From NCBI RefSeq assembly GCF_008704655.1, contig NZ_CP023688.1, positions 1,860,001 through 1,924,000 on the forward strand: a DNA stretch of 64,000 bases, written 5' to 3'. A program made the position numbers and the translations under genes. The notes under the pieces are model-generated. The model was not told the DNA's origin. It saw only the letters and a program-made list of their open reading frames with translations, and searched no databases. Positions 42,179 to 51,218 of the stretch are shown in pieces. Position 1 is the stretch's first letter, and each line of letters opens with the position of its first letter. This DNA comes from Streptomyces rimosus. Lineage in GTDB: Bacteria > Actinomycetota > Actinomycetes > Streptomycetales > Streptomycetaceae.

Positions 42179-42239
42179 CGTGCCCCGGCACCGCACGGGG
42201 GCCCGGGGGCCGGGACCGGCGGCGCGCCATAATGCCTGC

Positions 42240-42614
42240 ATGTTCGATGCCAAGCGGCTGCGGGCCGTCTGTCTGGACTTCAACGGGGCGGTCGAGGAGT
42301 TCCCCTTTCCCCGGCACCCGGAGGTGTCCACGTTCAAGGTCGGCGGAAAGATCTTCGCGCTGGCCACTCTGGACGCCGTGCCGCTGGCCGTGAGCCTGAA
42401 GTGCGACCCGGAGCTGGCCGAGCGGCTGCGCGCCGCGCACCCCGAGATCGTGCCGGGCTACCACCTCAACAAGCGGCACTGGAACACCGTCTCGCTGGCG
42501 GGGGCGCTGGACGACCGGCTCGTCCTGGACATGATCGAGGATTCGTACGACCTGATCGTGGCGCGGCTGCCGCGCGCCCAGCAGCTGGCGCTGGACTGGC
42601 CGGGCCGCGCCTGA
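42240..42614 (+). CDS. MmcQ/YjbR-family DNA-binding-like protein
   Basis: 124 residues: VCLDFNGAVEEFPFPRHPEVSTFKVGGKIFALATLD, LAVSLKCDPELAERLRAAHPEIVPGYHLNKRHWNTVSL, DMIEDSYDLIVARLPRAQQ. These are all the hallmarks of MmcQ/YjbR proteins (CyaY-like fold, double wing, nucleic-acid binding suggested). No partner gene hints at a role. Confidence 0.9.
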   Translation: MFDAKRLRAVCLDFNGAVEEFPFPRHPEVSTFKVGGKIFALATLDAVPLAVSLKCDPELAERLRAAHPEIVPGYHLNKRHWNTVSLAGALDDRLVLDMIEDSYDLIVARLPRAQQLALDWPGRA

Positions 42615-42682
42615 TCCCATGGCGCGCGGCCCGGCCGTACCGTTGCAGACGGCTTCTTACGTCTGGTTCGTACGTGTGGTTC

Positions 42683-44437
42683 TTACGCCTGGGCGGCCTC
42701 GACGGGCCCCGCGGCGCCCGCTTCCGTCGGCCGTACCGGGGCCGCCGTCGGCTCCGCCTCCGCCGCCAGCCGCGCCGCCAGCCGCTCCCGCAGCTCGATC
42801 TTGCGGACCTTGCCGCTGACGGTCATCGGGAAGGCGTCGAGGACGTGTACGTAGCGCGGGACCTTGTAGTGCGCCAGCCGCGAGCGGCAGAAGCGGGCCA
42901 GTTCGTCGCGGGTGAGGCCGGCCGCGGGGTCGCGCAGGATGACGCAGGCAGCGATCTCTTCGCCGTACTTGGCGTCCGGGACGCCGACCACCTGCACATC
43001 CGCGATCTTCGGGTGGGTGTAGAGGAACTCCTCGATCTCGCGCGGGTAGACGTTCTCCCCACCCCGGATGATCATGTCCTTGATGCGGCCGACGATGCGC
43101 AGATAGCCGTCGTCGTTCATCACCGCCAGGTCACCGGTGTGCATCCAGCGCTCCGCGTCGATCGCCTCGTCGGTGCGCTCCGGCTCCTCCCAGTAGCCCA
43201 GCATCACGCTGTAGCCGCGGGTGCACAGCTCGCCGGGCTCGCCACGTGGCACGGTCGCGCCGGTCGCCGGGTCCACCACCTTGACCTCGATGTGCGGCAG
43301 CACCCGGCCCACCGTGCCGGTGCGGTGCGCCAGGTCGTCGTCGCGCCGCGTCTGCGTGGAGACCGGCGAGGTCTCGGTCATGCCGTAGCAGATGGAGACC
43401 TCGGCCATGTGCATCTCGGAGACGACCCGCCGCATCACCTCCTCCGGGCACGGCGAGCCCGCCATGATCCCGGTGCGCAGCGACGACAGGTCGAACGTGG
43501 CGAAGTCCGGATGGTCCAGTTCGGCGATGAACATGGTCGGCACGCCGTACAGGGACGTGCAGCGCTCCTGCTCGACGGCGCGCAGGGTGGCCGCCGCGTC
43601 GAAGGCGGGCGCCGGGATGACGATGCAGGCGCCGTGCGAGGTGGCCCCCAGGTTGCCCATCACCATGCCGAAGCAGTGGTAGAAGGGCACCGGCAGACAG
43701 ACCCGGTCGTGCTCCGTGTAGCCGACGGTCTCGCCCACCCAGAAGCCGTTGTTGAGGATGTTGTGGTGGGAGAGGGTGGCGCCCTTCGGGAAGCCGGTGG
43801 TGCCGGAGGTGTACTGGATGTTGACCGGGTCGTGCGGCGACAGCTCCTTCGCGCAGGCGGCCAGCCGCTCGTACGGCACCGTCGCGCCCGCCGCCAGCAG
43901 CCCGTCCCAGGTCGGGTCGTCGATGTAGATCACGTCGCGCAGCGCCCGGCTCTCGGCCCGCACCTGCTCGATCATCCGCCGGTAGTCGCTGGACTTGTGG
44001 GCGACGGCGGAGACCAGCACGCTCATCCCGGCCTGCTTGAGCACATACGCCAATTCGTGCACACGGTAGGCCGGATTGATGTTGACCATGATGGCGCCGA
44101 TGCGGGCGGTGGCGTACTGCACCAGCACCCATTCCGGGCAGTTGGGCGCCCAGATGCCGACCCGGTCGCCCTTGCGCACGCCCTTGGCCAGCAGGCCGAG
44201 CGCCACCTCGTCCACCGCCCGCCCCAGCTCCGCGTACGTCCAGCGGCGCCCGCCCGCCACGTCCACCAGCGCCTCGCGGTCGCCGAAGCGACTGATCGCG
44301 CGCTCCAGGTCGGCGCCGATGGTGCGGTCGAGCAGCGGCCGGCCGGTCTCGCCCCGGGCATACGCCAGGTGGTGACCTGCCGCGGCGCTCTCCCGGGGTC
44401 CCGGCGGGTGGCCCGGCGGCCTGCTCATGTCGGTCAT
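42683..44437 (-). CDS. Acyl-CoA ligase (fatty acid/AMP-binding family)
   Basis: 584 residues. ATP motif [20 protein letters not shown], then [85 protein letters not shown] and the C-terminal catalytic Lys in [14 protein letters not shown]. It joins CoA to medium or long fatty acids through an acyl-adenylate. Its start overlaps the stop of the upstream ligase by four bases, so the two are one operon. Divergent regulator candidate at 46318. Confidence 0.93.
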   Translation of the reverse strand: MTDMSRPPGHPPGPRESAAAGHHLAYARGETGRPLLDRTIGADLERAISRFGDREALVDVAGGRRWTYAELGRAVDEVALGLLAKGVRKGDRVGIWAPNCPEWVLVQYATARIGAIMVNINPAYRVHELAYVLKQAGMSVLVSAVAHKSSDYRRMIEQVRAESRALRDVIYIDDPTWDGLLAAGATVPYERLAACAKELSPHDPVNIQYTSGTTGFPKGATLSHHNILNNGFWVGETVGYTEHDRVCLPVPFYHCFGMVMGNLGATSHGACIVIPAPAFDAAATLRAVEQERCTSLYGVPTMFIAELDHPDFATFDLSSLRTGIMAGSPCPEEVMRRVVSEMHMAEVSICYGMTETSPVSTQTRRDDDLAHRTGTVGRVLPHIEVKVVDPATGATVPRGEPGELCTRGYSVMLGYWEEPERTDEAIDAERWMHTGDLAVMNDDGYLRIVGRIKDMIIRGGENVYPREIEEFLYTHPKIADVQVVGVPDAKYGEEIAACVILRDPAAGLTRDELARFCRSRLAHYKVPRYVHVLDAFPMTVSGKVRKIELRERLAARLAAEAEPTAAPVRPTEAGAAGPVEAAQA

Positions 44438-46224
44438 CGGTGGTCTTCCTCTCGGTACTCGGCGGCGCCCCCGCCCTGCTCGGCGGTGCGCTCGCGCAGC
44501 TCCACGCGACGGATCTTGCCCGAGACCGTCTTGGGCAGGTCCGCGAACTCCAGCCGCCGCACGCGCTTGTACGGGGCGAGCACCGCCCGGGAGTGGGCGA
44601 AGAGTGCCGCCGCGGTCTCGGGACCAGGTTCCCAGCCGGCCGCCAGCACCACGTACGCCTTGGGCACGGCCAGCCGGAGGGGGTCGGGCGCGGGCACCAC
44701 GGCGGCCTCGGCCACCGCTTCGTGCTCCAGGAGTGCGCTCTCCAGCTCGAAGGGTGAAATCTTGTAATCAGATGCCTTGAACACGTCGTCGGCCCGTCCC
44801 ACGTACGTGAGGTAGCCGTCGGCGTCGCGCGAGCCGATGTCGCCGGTGCGGTAGTAGCCGCCGGCCATCGCCTCGGCGGTGCGGTCCGGGTCGCCGTGGT
44901 AGCCGGTGGTCAGGCCGACCGGGCGGGCCGACAGGTCGAGGGCGATCTCGCCCTCGTCGGCGGGCTCGCCGGTGACCGGGTCCAGCAGCACGACCTCGAA
45001 GCCGGGCAGGGGGCGGCCCATGGAGCCCGGTTTGAGGGGCTGCCCGGGGGTGTTGGCGACCTGGACGGCGGTCTCGGTCTGCCCGAAGCCGTCCCGGATG
45101 GTGACGCCCCACGCCTCCCGCACCCGCTCGATGATCTCCGGGTTGAGCGGTTCGCCGGCCGCGACGATCTCGCGCGGCGGGTTCTTCAGCGCCGTCAGAT
45201 CGGCCTGGATGAGCATCCGCCAGACGGTGGGCGGCGCGCAGAAGCTGGTGACGCCCGCCCGGTCCATCTCGGCCATGAGCCGGGCCGCGTCGAAGCGGGT
45301 GTAGTTGTGGATGAAGACGGTGGCCTCGGCGTTCCAGGGGGCGAAGAGGTTGGACCAGGCGTGCTTGGCCCAGCCCGGCGAGGAGATGTTCAGGTGGACG
45401 TCGCCGGGTTTCAGGCCGATCCAGTACATGGTCGCCAAGTGGCCCACGGGGTACGAGGTGTGGGTGTGCTCGACCAGTTTGGGGCGGGCCGTGGTGCCGG
45501 AGGTGAAGTAGAGCATCAGGGTGTCGTCGGCGTGGGTGGGGCCCGTGGGCTCGTACGTCTCGGGGGCGGAGTACGCGTCCTCGTAGGCGAGCCAGCCCGC
45601 CGCCGCTGCTTCCTCGCCACCGCCGACCGCGATCCGCGTGTAGTCGCCGGGTACGTCCGCGAACTTGCCGATGTCGTCGCCCCGTACGAGCACATGCCGG
45701 GCCCGGCCGCGCCGCACCCGGTCGGCGAGGTCGAGCGGGCCGAGCAGCGGCGTGGCGGGGATGACCACCGCGCGCAGCTTCATCGCGGCGAGGGCGGTCT
45801 CCCACAGCTCGCTCTGGTTGCCGAGCATGACCACGATCCGGTCGTCGGCCCGTACGCCCTGCGCGGCCAGCCAGTTGGCGGCCTGGTTCGAGCGGCGGCG
45901 CAGTGCGTCGAAGGTGTGGCGGGTGTGGGTGCCGTCCTCCTCGACGATGTGCAGGGCGGTGCGGTCGTTGCCGTCGGCGATGCGGTCGAACCAGTCCAGC
46001 GCCCAGTTGAAGTACGCGGGCCGGGGCCAGGTGAAGCCCTTGCGCGCGCCGTCGTAGTCCTCGCGATGGCGCAGGAGGAAATCCCGGGCCGCGCGGAACG
46101 CGGCGGTCGGGCCGGTGCCCGTGGGCCGCTGATCGTCCGCCGCTCCCGTCACCCCCGTAACCGGCGCAACACCACCCCTATCGCCCGTACCGCCCGTCAC
46201 ACCTGTCTCTTCGGTGTCCGCCAT
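44434..46224 (-). CDS. Acyl-CoA synthetase, acetyl/medium-chain (MACS-like) type
   Basis: 596 residues. A Thr/Gly/Val-rich N-terminal tail ([19 protein letters not shown]) precedes the adenylating domain: [18 protein letters not shown] (P-loop), [80 protein letters not shown] and [14 protein letters not shown]. The W-A-K-H and FNWALDWFD features are shared with medium-chain or acetate-type synthetases. First gene of the ligase pair; a LuxR-type regulator lies divergent 93 bp away. Confidence 0.92.
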   Translation of the reverse strand: MADTEETGVTGGTGDRGGVAPVTGVTGAADDQRPTGTGPTAAFRAARDFLLRHREDYDGARKGFTWPRPAYFNWALDWFDRIADGNDRTALHIVEEDGTHTRHTFDALRRRSNQAANWLAAQGVRADDRIVVMLGNQSELWETALAAMKLRAVVIPATPLLGPLDLADRVRRGRARHVLVRGDDIGKFADVPGDYTRIAVGGGEEAAAAGWLAYEDAYSAPETYEPTGPTHADDTLMLYFTSGTTARPKLVEHTHTSYPVGHLATMYWIGLKPGDVHLNISSPGWAKHAWSNLFAPWNAEATVFIHNYTRFDAARLMAEMDRAGVTSFCAPPTVWRMLIQADLTALKNPPREIVAAGEPLNPEIIERVREAWGVTIRDGFGQTETAVQVANTPGQPLKPGSMGRPLPGFEVVLLDPVTGEPADEGEIALDLSARPVGLTTGYHGDPDRTAEAMAGGYYRTGDIGSRDADGYLTYVGRADDVFKASDYKISPFELESALLEHEAVAEAAVVPAPDPLRLAVPKAYVVLAAGWEPGPETAAALFAHSRAVLAPYKRVRRLEFADLPKTVSGKIRRVELRERTAEQGGGAAEYREEDHR

Positions 46225-46317
46225 GTGTCCTCCTCATTGCCGCACCGCCTACCGCCATCGTGTAATCAGTGACGCAGGTCTCACCACCCCCGAACGGGGG
46301 GAAGCGGAGGTTTCGGC

Positions 46318-47160
46318 GTGCGGGTCGAGTCAGAGTCCGGCGGGTCCGTGGACGTACGGGCGGCGCTGTCGCGGCTGCGGCGGGCGAGCGGGCTGCCGGT
46401 GGCGTTCGGGGGGCTGCGGTCCGGCACCGGCCGCTACCGCATCAGCGAACTGGCGGGCACCAGATCCGCCGCGCTGCACGGGCTGGCCATCCGGCACGGC
46501 AACGGCCTCGGCGGCAAGGCCGCGGTCCTGACCCGGCCCTTCGCGGTGACCGACTACCACTCCTCCCCCGTGATCAGCCACGAGTACGACGCGGCGGTGG
46601 CGGCCGAGGGCCTGTACTCCGTGCTCGCGGTGCCGGTCGTGGTGCGCCGCCGGGTGCGCGGCGTCCTGTACGGGGCGCTGCGGCACCCCGTACAGCTCGG
46701 CGACCGCTCACTGTCCGCCGCGATGGCCGCCGCCCGCGAACTGGAACAGGCCCTGCTGCTCCAGGACGAGGCACAGCGGCTCCTGTCGGTCACCCGGCAG
46801 CCGGCCTCCGCCGACCCGTCGATGTGGGAGGAGGTACGCGAGGCACACGGCGAGCTGCGCGCGCTCGCCCAGCGCATCGCGGACCCGGCCCTGCGCCGGG
46901 AACTGCTGGCGGCCTGCGGACGGCTGGCGGCGGCCTCCTCCCCCGAACGCGGCACGGAGGACCCGGTCCCGCTGGCGCCGCGCGAGGTGGACGTCCTGGC
47001 CTGCGTGGCCACCGGCGCGACCAACGCGGTGGCGGCGGAGCGCCTGGGCCTGCGCCCGGAGACCGTCAAGAGCTACCTGCGCTCCGCCATGCGCAAACTG
47101 GGCGTGCACTCCCGCCTTCAGGCGGTGGTGGCGGCGCGGCGGGCGGGGGTGCTGCCGTAG
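46318..47160 (+). CDS. GAF-like/LuxR-type transcriptional regulator
   Basis: 280 residues from GTG 46318 (GGAGG seven bases upstream). Residues about 10-150 form a GAF-like sensor (VDVRAALSRLRRASGLPVAFGGL, GLAIRHGNGLGGKAAVLTRPFAVTDYHSSPVISHEYDAAVAAEGLYSVLAVPVVVRRRVRGVLYGALR). The C-terminal 65 residues are a LuxR HTH: LAPREVDVLACVATGATNAVAAERLGLRPETVKSYLRSAMRKLGVHSRLQAV. Standing divergent from the two acyl-CoA ligases, it likely controls them, perhaps sensing an acyl or aromatic compound, as its relatives beside such operons do. Confidence 0.88.
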   Translation: MRVESESGGSVDVRAALSRLRRASGLPVAFGGLRSGTGRYRISELAGTRSAALHGLAIRHGNGLGGKAAVLTRPFAVTDYHSSPVISHEYDAAVAAEGLYSVLAVPVVVRRRVRGVLYGALRHPVQLGDRSLSAAMAAARELEQALLLQDEAQRLLSVTRQPASADPSMWEEVREAHGELRALAQRIADPALRRELLAACGRLAAASSPERGTEDPVPLAPREVDVLACVATGATNAVAAERLGLRPETVKSYLRSAMRKLGVHSRLQAVVAARRAGVLP

Positions 47161-47224
47161 CCCGTGGAACGTGACGGCGGGTCCGGCCGGGGTGGCCGGC
47201 CGGACCCGTGTGTGGTGCGTGGTG

Positions 47225-47572
47225 TCACTTGTGGTGCGGCTGGTAATACCGCCCCAGCTGCTCGTGGTAGTCGGGGTTGCCGAGGTGCTTCTCCTTGTCG
47301 AACTCCGGGGAGTTCTTGATCTCTTCCTTGGTGCGGGAGACGAAGATCTTGCGTTCGGCGGTGTCCACCGACGCGATGACACCGGCCGGCAGCAGGACGC
47401 TCTTGCCGAAGATCCAGACGCCGGTGTCCACCACGATCCAGGCGGAGCCCACTTCGTCGGAGTGCTTGTCGACCTTGCCGATATGGCCGTCGGTGGCCTC
47501 GACCTTGTACCCGACGAGGTCCGTGCCCGCCGTGTGCCCGGCGGAGGCGGGGTAGCCCCAGATGTCGGTCAT
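47225..47572 (-). CDS. PRC-barrel domain protein
   Basis: 115 residues from ATG 47572. TDLVGYKVEATDGHIGKVDKHSDEVGSAWIVVDTGVWIFGKSVLLPAGVIASVDTAERKIFVSRTKEEIKNSPEF is a PRC barrel with the VDKxSxEV and LLPAG motifs; the tail ends in YYQPHHK. Such proteins in Streptomyces are often stress-induced and of unknown mechanism. It stands on its own, with the tautomerase gene 135 bp upstream in the same direction. Confidence 0.85.
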   Translation of the reverse strand: MTDIWGYPASAGHTAGTDLVGYKVEATDGHIGKVDKHSDEVGSAWIVVDTGVWIFGKSVLLPAGVIASVDTAERKIFVSRTKEEIKNSPEFDKEKHLGNPDYHEQLGRYYQPHHK

Positions 47573-47707
47573 GGAGAGCTCCTTCGCACGATCGGGAGTC
47601 GCAACACGGCGCCGGGTGCCCGGGGGCACGGCGGCCAAACGGCGGCGCGGCGCGGTGCCGTGACTTCCGGCCACCGCGCCGCGCCGCCGCTTCCGGCCGC
47701 CCCGCGC

Positions 47708-47890
47708 CTACTTGTCGGCGGTCAGCTTCCCGGCCGAGCCCCAGCTGTCGGTGGGCACCTCGTGGATCCACACCTGCACGCTCTCGGCGGGTACGTGCAG
47801 CGCGTCCACGAACGCGTCGGTGATCTGCCGGACCAGCTCGCGCTTGAGCTCGGTGCTGCGCGGGCCCTGCTGAACGGTGACGACGGGCAT
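47708..47890 (-). CDS. 4-Oxalocrotonate tautomerase-like protein
   Basis: 60 residues starting MPVVTVQQGPRSTELKRELVRQITDAFVDALHVPAESVQVWIHEVPTDSWGSAGKL. After loss of Met the N-terminal Pro would be the catalytic base, as in this family of small hexameric or dimeric tautomerases. Its site GGGGAGTCCCGTC precedes ATG 47890. It is downstream of the LysR gene in the same direction, with a 115-bp gap. Confidence 0.88.
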   Translation of the reverse strand: MPVVTVQQGPRSTELKRELVRQITDAFVDALHVPAESVQVWIHEVPTDSWGSAGKLTADK

Positions 47891-48005
47891 GACGGGACTC
47901 CCCTCACGGCGGCGTTCGCCCGGCCGTTCCGGGCGCCTCTTCCGCATGCCTCCAGTCCATCCGGAGCGGGCCCGGTGACCAAGAAGCAGTCCGCGCTCGC
48001 TGCGA

Positions 48006-48968
48006 TCACGGATCGAGATCGTGCGCGGCGGCCGCGCACGCCGTGAGCAGCGCGTCCAGGCACGCGGGCGGCGCGGTGCGGTGCACGGCCAGCGCGGTGG
48101 TCAGCGTGAGGGGCGTACGGAAGGGGCGGAAGGCGACGCGCGAGGTGCGCAGTTGGCGGGCGTGCGCGGCGTACACCACGGTCCAGGACGGGTCGGCCGG
48201 CCCGGCGGCGCCGATCGCGGCCAGGTTGTCCTGGAGCGAGCCGGCCGGCGGGCCCGGTACGGGTACGGGCTCGAAGCCCGCGTCGTGGCAGGCGGTCAGC
48301 ACGCGGTCCACGAGGGCCGGATTGGTACGGCGGGCGGTCAGCCGCAGCGGTACGGCGGCCAGAGCGGCCAGATCCACACCCTCGGCCTCCTCCGGCCCGG
48401 TGGCCGCGAGAGGGTGCGCGGCGGGCAGGACGGCCACGAGCGGGTCCGGCCAGAGCGGTACGTGGCGGAGCGCGCCGTCAGTGCCGGCATTGTCCGCATC
48501 CAGGCCGTCCGCGCCATCGCTGCCCGCGTCCCGTACGAACGCGGCGTCCAGTTCGCCCTTGGCCACCCGGTCCAGGCGTTCGCGCGTCGGCGCGGAGACC
48601 AGCTGGACGCGGAGGCCGGGGGCGAGACGGGCCAGGGCGTCCAGTACCCGGTCCAGGTGGTCGCCCAGGCCCGCGCTCGTCCCGAGCCGCAGGGTGCTGC
48701 GCCGGGTGCCGACGAGGTCGGCGACGACGGCGAGCGCGCGTTCCTCCGCGGCGAGCAGGGCCCGCGCCTCGGGCAGGAACCGTTCTCCGGCGGCCGTGAG
48801 CCGTACCTGCCGCGCCGACCGGTCGAACAGGTCGGCGCCCACCTCCCGCTCCAGCCGCCGCACCTGCTGGCTGACCGCCGACTGCACGATGTGCAGCCGC
48901 TCGGCGGCCCGCCCGAAGTGCAGCTCCTGCGCGACCGCGACGAAATACCGCACCTGCCGCAGCTCCAC
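48006..48968 (-). CDS. LysR-family transcriptional regulator
   Basis: 320 residues from GTG 48968, which has a GGAGGGCGGC site (ATG 49001 would add 11). N-terminal HTH: VELRQVRYFVAVAQELHFGRAAERLHIVQSAVSQQVRRLEREVGADLFDRSARQVRLTAAGERFLPEAR, typical of LysR. The C-terminal half is the inducer-binding domain (STLRLGTSAGLGDHLDRVL). Likely regulates the tautomerase gene next to it or a remote target. Confidence 0.92.
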   Translation of the reverse strand: MELRQVRYFVAVAQELHFGRAAERLHIVQSAVSQQVRRLEREVGADLFDRSARQVRLTAAGERFLPEARALLAAEERALAVVADLVGTRRSTLRLGTSAGLGDHLDRVLDALARLAPGLRVQLVSAPTRERLDRVAKGELDAAFVRDAGSDGADGLDADNAGTDGALRHVPLWPDPLVAVLPAAHPLAATGPEEAEGVDLAALAAVPLRLTARRTNPALVDRVLTACHDAGFEPVPVPGPPAGSLQDNLAAIGAAGPADPSWTVVYAAHARQLRTSRVAFRPFRTPLTLTTALAVHRTAPPACLDALLTACAAAAHDLDP

Positions 48969-49081
48969 GCCGCCCTCCCCCGTCCGTCCGTACGGGGCCA
49001 TTGTCGCGGAGCGCGGGGGCCGGGGGCCGGTCGCCCCTCGGTGGTCCCCCAGCGGTTCGGCGCTTCCTCCGGACGGCCCTC

Positions 49082-50290
49082 TCAGTAGTCCTCGCCCGTG
49101 AACGGCAGGTACTCCGTTTCCAGCGCGGCGTCCAGCAGGCGGGCCGCGCCGGGTGTACGTTCCTCCACCAGTCCGGCCCGCGCCAGCCGCCGTACCGGGG
49201 TGCCGCCGAGGTAGCAGGACGCCAGGTCCCGTACGTCCAGGGCCAGGTCTGCGGGGGCGTCGGCGGGCTCGTACGTGGCGCCGGACGGGTCCGCGGTCAG
49301 GCGGAAGCGGCCGGCGTTGGCGGGCAGTGTGGCATCGCGGACCTCCAGCACCAGGTCGACGGGCGCGGCCCACGAGCGGGCCTTCAGCGCCTCGGCGACG
49401 TCCACCAGCCGCAGCCACAGCGCGGGCCACTGGCCGGTGACGCGCACCTGGTCGCGGTCGGCGGCGAAGAGCAGCAGCGGATCGTCGGCGGCCACCGCCC
49501 AGGCGCGCACCTTGCGCGTCAGGTCGATGGAGGCGAGGTACGTCCAGAGCGCCGCGGCGGCGGGCGCGTCGGCCGCCGCCATCTCCTCGACGGTGACCGT
49601 GCCCTTCTCCCCCGCCCGGTAGATGGCGTATCCGACGGCGGGCGCGTCCTTGTCACCGAGGACGACGATGCGCGACGGGCCGTCGTCGTCATCGTCGTCA
49701 TCGTCCTGGGCGAGCACCGAGCGCCGCCACCACGCCTCGTCGCGGGCGAGCCGCCCGGCGTGCCGCGCCCGGCTCGCCTCGTACAGCGGCGCGATCACCG
49801 GTACCGCGTCCTTCGGGTCGAGCAGCCGCAGCGGGCGCCGGTCGGGGGTGATGCGCAGGTCCAGGGGGCGGCTGGAGTCGATCTCGACGCTGTACGCCTC
49901 GGTGGCCGGGCCGAAGCCGAAGCGCCCGTAGATCGCGTCCTCCGACGCCCACAGGCAGGCCAGCGGGCGGCGGTCGGCGGCGCAGCGGCGCCACAGCCCG
50001 TCCATCATGGCGGTGAGCACGCCGCGCCGCCGGTGGGTGGGTGCGACCGATACGAAGTCCAGCGCGGCGGCGGGCAGTTCTCCGCCCTGTACGGAAAGGC
50101 CGAGGCGGTGCGCCGCGGTGAAGCCGACGATCTCCTCGCCGTCGTACGCGCCCACCCGCGCGCAGTCCAGCAGCATGTCGCGCTGACGCTTGCGGGTGGC
50201 GTCACCGGTCTTGGAGTGGAAGGCGAGGTCGGCGAGTTCGAGAGCCCGGTCGATGTGCGCTTCGGGGATGTCCCGGATGTCCGTGGTCAC
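49082..50290 (-). CDS. Eis-like N-acetyltransferase
   Basis: 402 residues, the length of Eis-type proteins with two GNAT halves and a sterol-carrier-like C-terminal domain. MTTDIRDIPEAHIDRALELADLAFHSKTGD opens it; VSVAPTHRRRGVLTAMMDGLWRRCA is the acetyl-CoA loop, ACLWASEDAIYGRFGFGPAT follows, and the C-terminal region DLALDVRDLASCYLGGTPVRRLARAG...DAALETEYLPFTGEDY ends with the acidic terminal Tyr used in catalysis. Near residue 200 it has eight consecutive Asp residues. Eis proteins acetylate aminoglycosides and other amines; it sits behind mgtC, apparently unrelated. Confidence 0.9.
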   Translation of the reverse strand: MTTDIRDIPEAHIDRALELADLAFHSKTGDATRKRQRDMLLDCARVGAYDGEEIVGFTAAHRLGLSVQGGELPAAALDFVSVAPTHRRRGVLTAMMDGLWRRCAADRRPLACLWASEDAIYGRFGFGPATEAYSVEIDSSRPLDLRITPDRRPLRLLDPKDAVPVIAPLYEASRARHAGRLARDEAWWRRSVLAQDDDDDDDDGPSRIVVLGDKDAPAVGYAIYRAGEKGTVTVEEMAAADAPAAAALWTYLASIDLTRKVRAWAVAADDPLLLFAADRDQVRVTGQWPALWLRLVDVAEALKARSWAAPVDLVLEVRDATLPANAGRFRLTADPSGATYEPADAPADLALDVRDLASCYLGGTPVRRLARAGLVEERTPGAARLLDAALETEYLPFTGEDY

Positions 50291-50321
50291 TCCGCGACGC
50301 TAACCCGGGCCCCGCCCGCCG

Positions 50322-51152
50322 TCACCCGGTTTTCCGGGGCGGCCGGTCCCGGTAGCCGGAGCCGGGATTCCCGCCCTGCCTCCGGTCGTAGTCCCCGTCG
50401 AATTCCTCCTCGTCGCCGTCCGGGTGGTTCAGCACGGTCCAGCTCACCGCCGACACCGCGGGCTCCAGCGAGAGCCTGCTGACGGCCTCTTCGAGCAGGC
50501 TGTCGTCGCGCCGCTCGGTGGTCAGCTCGGCGGCGACGGTGACCTTCGCCGGCGTACCGTCGTCCGCCCGTACGGTGCCGTCGTCCCGGCTGTGCACCGC
50601 CCTCAGCCGGAAGCCGGGACGGCTGACGGCCTGTACGACCAGTGCCCGGATGTGCGCTTCCTCGGGCTCGGTGCACACCGCCTCGAAGTAGTAGTCGGTG
50701 GCGACCTCGGCGCCGCCGCCGGGCCCCCGGTCGAGCCGGCGGCCCAGCGGGCGCAGCACCAGGTTCGCGCCGACCACCCCGGCCGTGCCGAGCGCCGCGA
50801 CCACGTACAGCCCGGTCCCCGCCAGGGCGCCGACCGCGGCCGAGCACCACAGCGTGGCCGCGGTGTTCAGGCCGCGTACGTTCAGCCCGTCGCGCATGAT
50901 GACGCCGGCGCCGAGGAAGCCGATGCCGGAGACGATCTGCGCGGCGACCCGCGATCCGTCGTAGCCCGTGGTGCTGGTCGCCGCCGCGAAGCCGTACTGC
51001 GAGAGCAGGACGAAGAGCGCGGCACCGGCGGCGACCAGCGCGTTCGTGCGCAGACCCGCCATTCGGGCGCGCCACTGCCGCTCCAGGCCGATGACCGCCC
51101 CGAATCCCAGGCCGGCCGCGATGTTCGCGGCGAGCTGCCATTCGTTCACCAT
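50322..51152 (-). CDS. mgtC: MgtC/SapB-family membrane protein
   Basis: 276 residues. The N-terminal membrane half is MgtC: NIAAGLGFGAVIGLERQWRARMAGLRTNALVAAGAALFVLLSQYG, RVAAQIVSGIGFLGAGVIMRDGLNVRGLNTAATLWCSAAVGALAG and YVVAALGTAGVV. The C-terminal cytoplasmic half has an ACT-like look. MgtC proteins help survival at low Mg2+ and can inhibit ATP synthase. It follows mgtA by 66 bp in one transcription unit, as in many Mg2+-stress operons. Confidence 0.93.
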   Translation of the reverse strand: MVNEWQLAANIAAGLGFGAVIGLERQWRARMAGLRTNALVAAGAALFVLLSQYGFAAATSTTGYDGSRVAAQIVSGIGFLGAGVIMRDGLNVRGLNTAATLWCSAAVGALAGTGLYVVAALGTAGVVGANLVLRPLGRRLDRGPGGGAEVATDYYFEAVCTEPEEAHIRALVVQAVSRPGFRLRAVHSRDDGTVRADDGTPAKVTVAAELTTERRDDSLLEEAVSRLSLEPAVSAVSWTVLNHPDGDEEEFDGDYDRRQGGNPGSGYRDRPPRKTG

Positions 51153-51218
51153 GATCCGCGCTCCTCCTCGTGCGCCGGTGCGGGGCCGCCCGGGGCGGCC
51201 CCCTTTCTCATCGGCGGT

